From Dendrobium chrysotoxum (lineage: Eukaryota; Streptophyta; Magnoliopsida; Asparagales; Orchidaceae): a stretch of DNA of 64,000 nt. Of this stretch, positions 57,781 through 64,000 are shown one piece after another; positions within the stretch are counted from its first letter, which is position 1, and each line of letters opens with the position of its first letter. Location: NCBI GenBank assembly GCA_019925795.1, contig CM034304.1:16756228-16820227 (forward strand). The letters run 5' to 3'. The translations under genes and the position numbers were made by a program. The notes under the pieces are model-generated. The model was not told the DNA's origin, ran no database searches, and saw nothing but the letters and a program-made list of their open reading frames with translations.

Positions 57781-58720
57781 CATCTTATTTGGATCTTCAG
57801 AGAAAATCTTATGTGATGAATTTTTAAAAATAATGAGTGATGAGTTTGAAATAAGCATGATGGGAGAACTTAATTACTTTCTTGGATTCAATGTAAAATA
57901 AATAGAAGATGGAACATTTCTTAGCCAATCTAAGTACATCAAGGATATTATAAAAAAGTATGAAATAAATAATGCTAAGGCCATAAACACTCTAATTAGT
58001 TCTACCATTCAATTAGATAAAGACCCAAATGGAAAGTCAGTAGACTAAAAAAAGTATAGGGGAATAACTAGATCACTCCTCTATTTAACTACCAGCAAAC
58101 TGGATATAATATTTAGAGTATACCTCTCCACCTGATTTTAAGCAGACCCAAAAGAATCCCACATGACTGTTGTCAAGAGAATTCTTAGATATCTACTAGG
58201 CATCCCAAACTTAGGAATTTGGTATCCTAGACATAACACTATGTTTGAAATCTTAGGGTATTCAGATTTTGATTTTGTAGGATATATGGTAGATAGAAAA
58301 ATTACCTCTAGTACCTATCAATTCATACGATAATCCTTAGTTTCATGGTCCAATAAAAAACAAAATTTGGTAGCCCTTTCTATGATTGAAGTAGAATACA
58401 TAGCAGTAGCGAGTTGTATTGCTCAAGTTTTATGGTTAAAATAATAACTTTTAGATCTTGGACTACATGTAGGAATCATCCCAATTATGTGTGACAACAT
58501 TAGTGAAATTTACATATCTAAAAATCTAATTCAACTCTCCCGCACAAAGCATATAGATATTAGGCATCACTTCATAAGAGATCATGTAGCCAATGGAGAT
58601 ATCAAACTACACCATATAACTACAGGAGATCAACTAGTAGACAAATTCATAAAACCACTTTCCTATGATACTTTTAGCACATTGAGGATAAAACTGGGTG
58701 TCATAAACATTCATGCTTAA
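55702..58720 (+). pseudogene. pol: Sirevirus C pol
   Basis: Protease WYLDSGCSRHM at 55705. HHCC region: QRKLCHASIK near 56090 (His to Gln) and CDAC near 56190. Integrase: HMNLFGL near 56278 (first Asp changed to Asn), HSDHSGEF near 56468, and QQNEIDERKNR near 56562. RT: GTKWVFKNKM near 57250, QMDVKSAFLN near 57442. A frameshift near 57670 is followed by a TA microsatellite (57701-57778) exactly where the YVDD box should be, then DILFGSSEKILCDEF. RNase H: DIRHHF near 58556. Ends GVINIHA at 58718-58720. Stops at 56215, 56428, 56998, 57196, 57229, 57526 and more. Confidence 0.92.
57701..57778. repeat. (AT)n microsatellite inside RT catalytic box of Sirevirus C
   Basis: About 39 AT units between ...TTGTTCAG and GACATCTTATTTGG, replacing the codons of the IYVDD motif that A and B keep at this place. 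Confidence 0.95.
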
Positions 58721-59058
58721 TCCAAGAGAAATAAAAAAAAGTTTCTTTTGCTTATTTATTTTGTTTTTCTTGTACTATTTTACTTCTCCGTTTGTGTGTT
58801 ACTCATCTTTTTGGTGATGTCAAAAGAGGGAGAAGTTCTATGTTCTCGTGGTTTGTATAATATGTTATTTTTAAGCTGCGTATTATTTATAATCTGGTTA
58901 TGTTTTGTTTATGTATTTAAAAATTAAACAAAAATTTAAAATAAAAAGAGAATTTGTTTAGAAATCCTCCCATCTTTTAAAATCCATCATCTAGTGAGGG
59001 GGAGCTATGGAAGAAATAACATTAATCTTGCCTATCAGATAATATTATTTGACATCAT
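58721..59058. other. Sirevirus C 3' spacer with extra polypurine tracts
   Basis: Short T-rich spacer. Tracts AAAAGAGGGAGAA (58822-58834) and GAGGGGGAG (58996-59004). No third ORF and no palindrome array, unlike A and B. Confidence 0.8.
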
Positions 59059-59059
59059 C

Positions 59060-59073
59060 AAAAAGGCAGAGAT
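59060..59073 (+). other. Polypurine tract of Sirevirus C
   Basis: AAAAAGGCAGAGAT before the 3' LTR, with one pyrimidine interruption relative to A. Confidence 0.85.
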
Positions 59074-60733
59074 TGTTGTAATCCAGGATCTCTATATCTG
59101 ATTTTGAAGATGACAAATAATATTGACTGGATTACTACATTCTTCCTTGAAAATTATAGATGTTATTTTTGTCTGTGAGCACTAATATTTCAGGTAAGAT
59201 ACACACCACTCAAGACTACTGCAGACTCAAGACTGGGTAAAATAGGATGTAAAAAATTTATATTTTATATTTTCTTTATTTTTTATTTCTTGAGTCTGCC
59301 ACAAAAGAGTGTATGCAAATTGGGTGACCATGCACAGACACACAGGGGGAGAGTTTTTTTTTAAGATAATTTTTTTTAAAGAAAATCATACTATATGATT
59401 TTTAATTATATTATACGATCTATCATAAAAATTAGGCTTAACGGCTAATTTTGATAATTAGTTTGTGAACTAATCATACTGTACAATTATGATCATACAA
59501 TACGATTTATTTCCATCTGAAAACCTTAGCCGCGAGCATAATTTAGGTAAGATTTTTAAATTTATTTTTTAAACTAATTGTACTATATGATCATGTAAAA
59601 TCTTGCCAAAATTATCCTCCATAATCATGGAATTAAATCATGGTTTATTAACGACTGCCATTCATACTATACGATACTTATCATATTGTATGAACTATAG
59701 AGATAATTTGGTCATCCGAGAGATCATACCCAATAAAACCATGGTTTTTGAACTATTCATCCTATAGAATAGTGAAAAGTAAAATGATCATTTAGTACAA
59801 TCTCCAGATCGTATTATACAATGTGCTTAAAGTTTTTAAATTATTCGTCTCCCTTCATACTAGACGATACTAATTTTCAACTGATCGTACTGTATGATAT
59901 TTGATCGTGCTATACGAAAAGTGATAGCTGAATTAATAATTAGGGTTTCCTGAATCCTAATAAAAAAATAAAGTTTCTTATTCTTTTTAAGTGTGTGTGA
60001 AAAAAGTGGAACATGAAAACTGAAGGAACACTTGAGTGGGAGCTTTTTAAGAAAACCAAGGTTTGTAAGAGGAAGGAGAAGGTGAGCTTAAGCGTGAGGG
60101 AGAAGGAGTGTGAGGGGATCACACGGTTGCTCCGAGCTAGCTGCACGCTTGCTCCTCCTGTGGCCTTAGTGAGTCTTCTGGGAGCTCTCTAGGGAGAGAG
60201 GCTTCTAGGTCAAAGTCCTCGAGGTTCTCTGCCTTCTCCAGAAGGGAGAAGAAGGAGAAGGTCCGCTGCCGTCACCAAGAGGGTGACATAGCGTCTGGCA
60301 CTCCGCTACACCGGGAAAGGTGAAAGTGAGTTTTATAAAGGCTTCTTCGCCTTACTGTGGGAGCAGAAGGAGAGTCAACTTTTAATAGTGTAACTCTCAG
60401 AGTGGAGAACTTTGGGGAGTGGATGTAGGTCAAGGTTAACCGAACCACTATAAAAATTTTTGGTGTACTTTTTCCATTTTTTGCATTTTATTTTTCTTAC
60501 ATTTAATTTTTTCTATAACTGCTTGGTAAAAGTTTAATTTTAATATTCCATTATGAGATTTAAAATTTTACCACCATTGTTGTAATTGTGAACAAATCAT
60601 TAGCTTCTGCATTTGATTAATTAAATCATTCTTTTAAAAATCTAAAAAATCCTTAAAAATTTAAAACTCTTGTGTAGGACTAGTTTTTAAAATACTAATT
60701 CCCCCCCCCCTTTTGGCGCATCTTGTACTTTCA
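59074..60733 (+). repeat. 3' LTR of Sirevirus C
   Basis: TGTTGTAATC...CTTTCA, 1660 bp, aligned with 52062-53811 with frequent substitutions and small gaps. Palindromes 59385-59915; leader units 60225-60375 with arms TTCTCC/GGAGAA (60234-60239, 60245-60250) and GTCACC/GGTGAC (60271-60276, 60282-60287). Confidence 0.95.
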
Positions 60734-60738
60734 TTAAC
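60734..60738. repeat. Right target-site duplication of Sirevirus C (ttaac)
   Basis: Identical to 52057-52061. Confidence 0.95.
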
Positions 60739-62391
60739 TAAGGCTAAAGGGGTGTTTAAGAGTATTCCTAAAGATGATTAATTTAATAAAATGGCTGGCC
60801 TTGGAGAAAAAGGATTTTATTTAGCTAATTTGACCCATTTAACCATTTGCAGGTTGTTTGACCATTTATTGATTATTTTACCAGTCAATGGGTCAAACCT
60901 TACTGAGGTGGAGCTTGGGGGAGTATGTAATTGTTGTTGGGGTGAGTGAGAAAGGGTTTGAGGAAGTAGGTTTAGTATATGAATAAAGGTGTGTGTGTGT
61001 GTGTGTGTAGTGTGGTTTGACAAAATTTTAGTGACTTGACTTTGTCAAACTCACTAGGATTTGACTCAATAATGGTTAGGATACATTTGAGCCATGAAAT
61101 GAAGTATTCATAGAGGCTTGGATAGGTTGAATTGCTTGAATGCATTGAATTGACCCAAACCAACTTGGGCTGACCAAGCTTAGGTCTAGTTAACCAATTA
61201 ACTGCTAACTGGATCAAGGTGACTAGTTAGACTCAATTCACTAGGAGGGGTGTTCAAAAAAGTTTAATGAAATTTAAGGATCATTTTTTGTTTTAATTGG
61301 ATGTAGAAAGAGTATATAATTAATTGAGCTTACTTAGGCTAGCTTAATTTAGTCATATGAGTCAATTAATGGTTGAAGGGTTTATTGAGTGATGATTTAT
61401 TATTTGAAGCTCCTAGTAAAGTGACTTTAACATGATTAAGGTCATGGGTGCCAATGCACTAAGCTAGGCAATGCATTGGGTCAATTGATTATAGTGTAAA
61501 GCTGGAACTACATATAGACTTGTTTGATTAAAAAATATAATTTTGAAAAGGTTTAATTTTCTTTGGAAAATGTTTAATTTTTGGAATTTAAATTTTATAA
61601 CCAACACTTATTATGAATGATATATTACCTCAAAAGGTGATCATATCGTTCCCTAATAGGTTCTGATTACAAATCTTTGAATTTATTCTGATTATCGTAG
61701 TCAAACTCAAGGAGAAACAACATACGATCTCGAAAGATCAAAATGATGTTTAATTCAATATTTGACTATGCTAATCTGAATAGATAGATCATTAATTTCA
61801 TAATCAAAATTAGGATTGTAATTGATATATCTATCCGAAGAAAGAAAATATCAATCACTATCAATAATTTGAATATGACGATAATGATCGTAAGATTTGA
61901 ATTTCCCAAAGATAATTAATTGATGTTTTGAAAAAGCTTAATTTTGAAAATCTGGTCTGGGTTTCTAAATCTCCTATGAGTGCAAGCCCTCGTAGTTAAT
62001 TACATCGTAGGAAACCAGAAAATTTCCTATGAAAACTCTCGATTAAAATAGCGATACGAATTTTACTTAGATTTTAAAGTTTGATGTCAAAGGAGGTTAA
62101 GGGTTGGAAATTCAATAGGGATTGGATCAAATTTGAACAGTTATTTCTGGAGTCAAAGGAAGAGAAGTAGGAGGTGTCTTGAGATTCTGAATTACTTCAG
62201 AAACACCCCAACATATCCTAAGTGTTGGGCTTGAATTAGATTGAAAGAGATTTTTAATTTGAATGATCAATTTTATTAGAAGGTGGGAATTAGATTCCCG
62301 GAAGGTTGAGGTCTTAGGATTGAAGATCTTCTTTAGAACCTAAGTCTAAAATGGGTACTGAAAATCAGTGACCCGGATCCTAGCTAATGCA
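60739..62391. other. Unassigned DNA right of Sirevirus C
   Basis: No gene supported. An inverted repeat TTTGACCCATT / AATGGGTCAAA lies at 60829-60839 and 60887-60897, and a GT microsatellite at 60989-61008. Many ttgac/gtcaa words. Could be part of the same unclassified repeat as what follows. Confidence 0.35.
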
Positions 62392-64000
62392 ATGCAATCC
62401 TGAACTTACCCCGGCCTGGATTGGGGAGCCAGCTAAACCACCTAAATGCTTTAAAACCATGAGTCAAGTCTTTATAAAAGAGTGGTTAAGGATGTTATTT
62501 AAGATTAGTTTAAAGAGAGTGGGGCTGACATCTAGAGTAGATTCCTAATTAGCCCCTTAACACATGTTGGGTGAAATGCTTAAGCTAAAAATATAATTAA
62601 AGATTTAGACTCAAATTTAATTTATATCTAATACAATGCATGCTAGTTGACTCGATGAAATGCTTAAATCAATATGTAGCAGTTTTAAAATTAGGCTTAA
62701 AAAAAGGTTTTATCCTAGAGATTTCACAATAACCCCTTGGACAGAACTGCACCCTAATAGGTCAGATGGTCTGCCAAAACCCGTAGGCGGAGAGGTGCCT
62801 AACACGGATGAGAAAAGTCAATATGAATGCATGAAAAACCCCCGGCGAGTCCGGGCTTACTTCTTAAAAGCGTTAGAGTTACTATCTGAGCCTAAAGTTT
62901 TTAAATTTTGTTTAACTAGAAATAGTTTATGACCGTACCCTCACGAGCCTCCGATCGAATTCTAGGCTAAAATAAATACGACATGCAAGATCACCAAATA
63001 AACTACTAAAAGCATGCGGGTCCTTAATCGCAATCAACACATCAATCAAATCAATTAAATAATTAAATTAGTTAAATAAATATTCAAATTGAAAGTCCAT
63101 AGGCAAGTGCCTTTTAATAATACAACCTAGAGTCTGCAGGAAAACTAAAGTGGCCGAGTACCACTGACTACAACCCGGATTCTACTCCTAACACTCAAGT
63201 AACTTTGAGAATGGGTCTTCTCGTTCTTCACTTCTTCATCTTCTTGTAACTCCTTGGATCGTCGGATCCGGATATTCAAATGAAAAGAAACTCTCCCTTG
63301 AAAGGGGGTTATCTTTTCTCTTTGGATATTTGAGATCATCCAAATTTGGATCTCCAAATGGAAAGAGACTCTCCCCTAAGGGATGTCTCTTCCTCTTTGA
63401 ATTACAAATTGGATACTTTAAATATCCCATTCTCAAAACACTTAACAATTTACAACTCAATTTAAATCAAATTACATCCATAGAAATTAAAAATCTAGAC
63501 TCAACAGCCTGCAAGGTTATCCTAATAATCAGTAGTTTATATTTGACATCCCAAGCAGTTAATATATTTGAAAATTAAAAATACTCACACCAGCCACACT
63601 TGGCCATGCTCTTTTAATTATTAAAGGGGGACTTAAGCAAATTTCTAAAGCACTTGTGCAATTTTAATATTAATGATTTTTGCCCCCTTTATTTAATGCC
63701 CTGCATGAGCATGACCACCTACATAAGATTGAATTAGTATAAATCGTCCCTAACCTAGGGGTAAATCTAATGTATAATCAAATTAACACAGAATGCAGTA
63801 AATAAATAAACAATCACATCAATATTAATTACTTGAATCTAGCAACCAGCATGCAATGAAAACCACAGAAAATCTGGCACACGCAAGTAGCAGAAAAGTA
63901 AACAACGGCCTAGCCTAAGACTAGAGTTGGTTGTCCTAACAAACCATCTAAAGTGTGTGAGGTAGGCTGTGTGGCTTTGATATGTCCTAAATAGGCACTT
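62392..64000. repeat. Unclassified dispersed repeat, copy 2
   Basis: Matches copy 1 at 62401-62437 and 63910-64000 and runs off the window. It includes GC-richer words (gtaggcggagaggtgcctaac near 62783; cccccggcgagtccggg near 62838). Two imperfect tandem units of about 90 bases lie at 63265-63430, each with aaatg-aaag-gactctccc and ctcttt-gata. No coding sequence supported. Confidence 0.5.

Larger units (their letters stand above)
52062..60733 (+). mobile_element. Sirevirus C, complete but old, lacking ORF3
   Basis: 8.7 kb with LTRs of 1750 and 1660 bp and an exact ttaac duplication (52057-52061, 60734-60738). It has gag and pol, but only about 340 bases separate pol from the polypurine tract, with no palindrome array and no third ORF. 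The palindromes of the LTRs have lost most CpG. Coding regions carry many stops. Confidence 0.96.

Noticed and set aside
57632..57901. 89-codon frame with an Ile-Tyr repeat
   Set aside because: It is the TA microsatellite read through between RT fragments.

Overview
This window is nuclear DNA from a plant with a large, repeat-rich genome. Species and clade cannot be called from it. Almost everything recognisable is a transposable element, and elements of several classes are nested in one another. The main evidence for a plant is three Ty1/copia elements of the Sirevirus type: tRNA-Met primer sites, long LTRs, a long Gag with two zinc knuckles, extra polypurine tracts, and an extra 3' ORF in two of them. 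Plant-type Ty3/gypsy, CACTA (En/Spm) and RNase-H-bearing LINE remnants support this. I see no host protein gene, rRNA, tRNA or CRISPR array.

Layout. 1-2060: minus-strand Sirevirus remnant (element D: gag, primer site, part of an LTR). 2180-2312: TAA microsatellite. 3452-27985: a decayed CACTA transposase (TNP2-type) gene with an internal partial tandem duplication, split at 5029/25518 by a Ty3/gypsy element (LTRs 5030-6805 and 23751-25517; TSD tttta/tctta). The gypsy is split by Sirevirus A (8385-19858; TSD cattt) and by a GAGCTC-rich MITE-like insert (about 20561-21240). 28000-30340: gypsy LTR and gag remnants. 30881-36003: a decayed L1-type LINE ending in a TA microsatellite. 36064-40082: AT-rich DNA and an unclassified repeat. 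40083-51760: Sirevirus B in the order LTR-internal-LTR-truncated internal. 52062-60733: Sirevirus C (TSD ttaac on both sides). 60739-64000: unclassified repeats, partly shared with 36100-37410.

Comparing the three Sireviruses gives the most interesting signal. Each LTR carries many copies of a short inverted repeat of the form ATCGTNC-N-GNACGAT, and each family has its own version: CC/GG in A, AC/GT in B, and a CpG-decayed AC/GT in C. In A and B the same family-specific array appears again inside the element, after pol, followed by a TATA box and then the start of the third ORF. That looks like a second, LTR-like promoter dedicated to ORF3. C has neither the internal array nor ORF3. Downstream of the LTR TATA box, all four Sirevirus families carry a tandem series of units of the form TTCTCTGCC-stem-loop-stem-AAAAGG. 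The stem sequence differs between units, but the two arms usually change together, which suggests a structured RNA leader.

All coding regions are damaged. A is the best preserved: its pol is one frame with four stop codons. B and C carry many stops and some frameshifts. The order of insertion read from the nesting is CACTA, then gypsy, then Sirevirus A and the MITE-like insert independently. C inserted next to or into the disrupted end of B.
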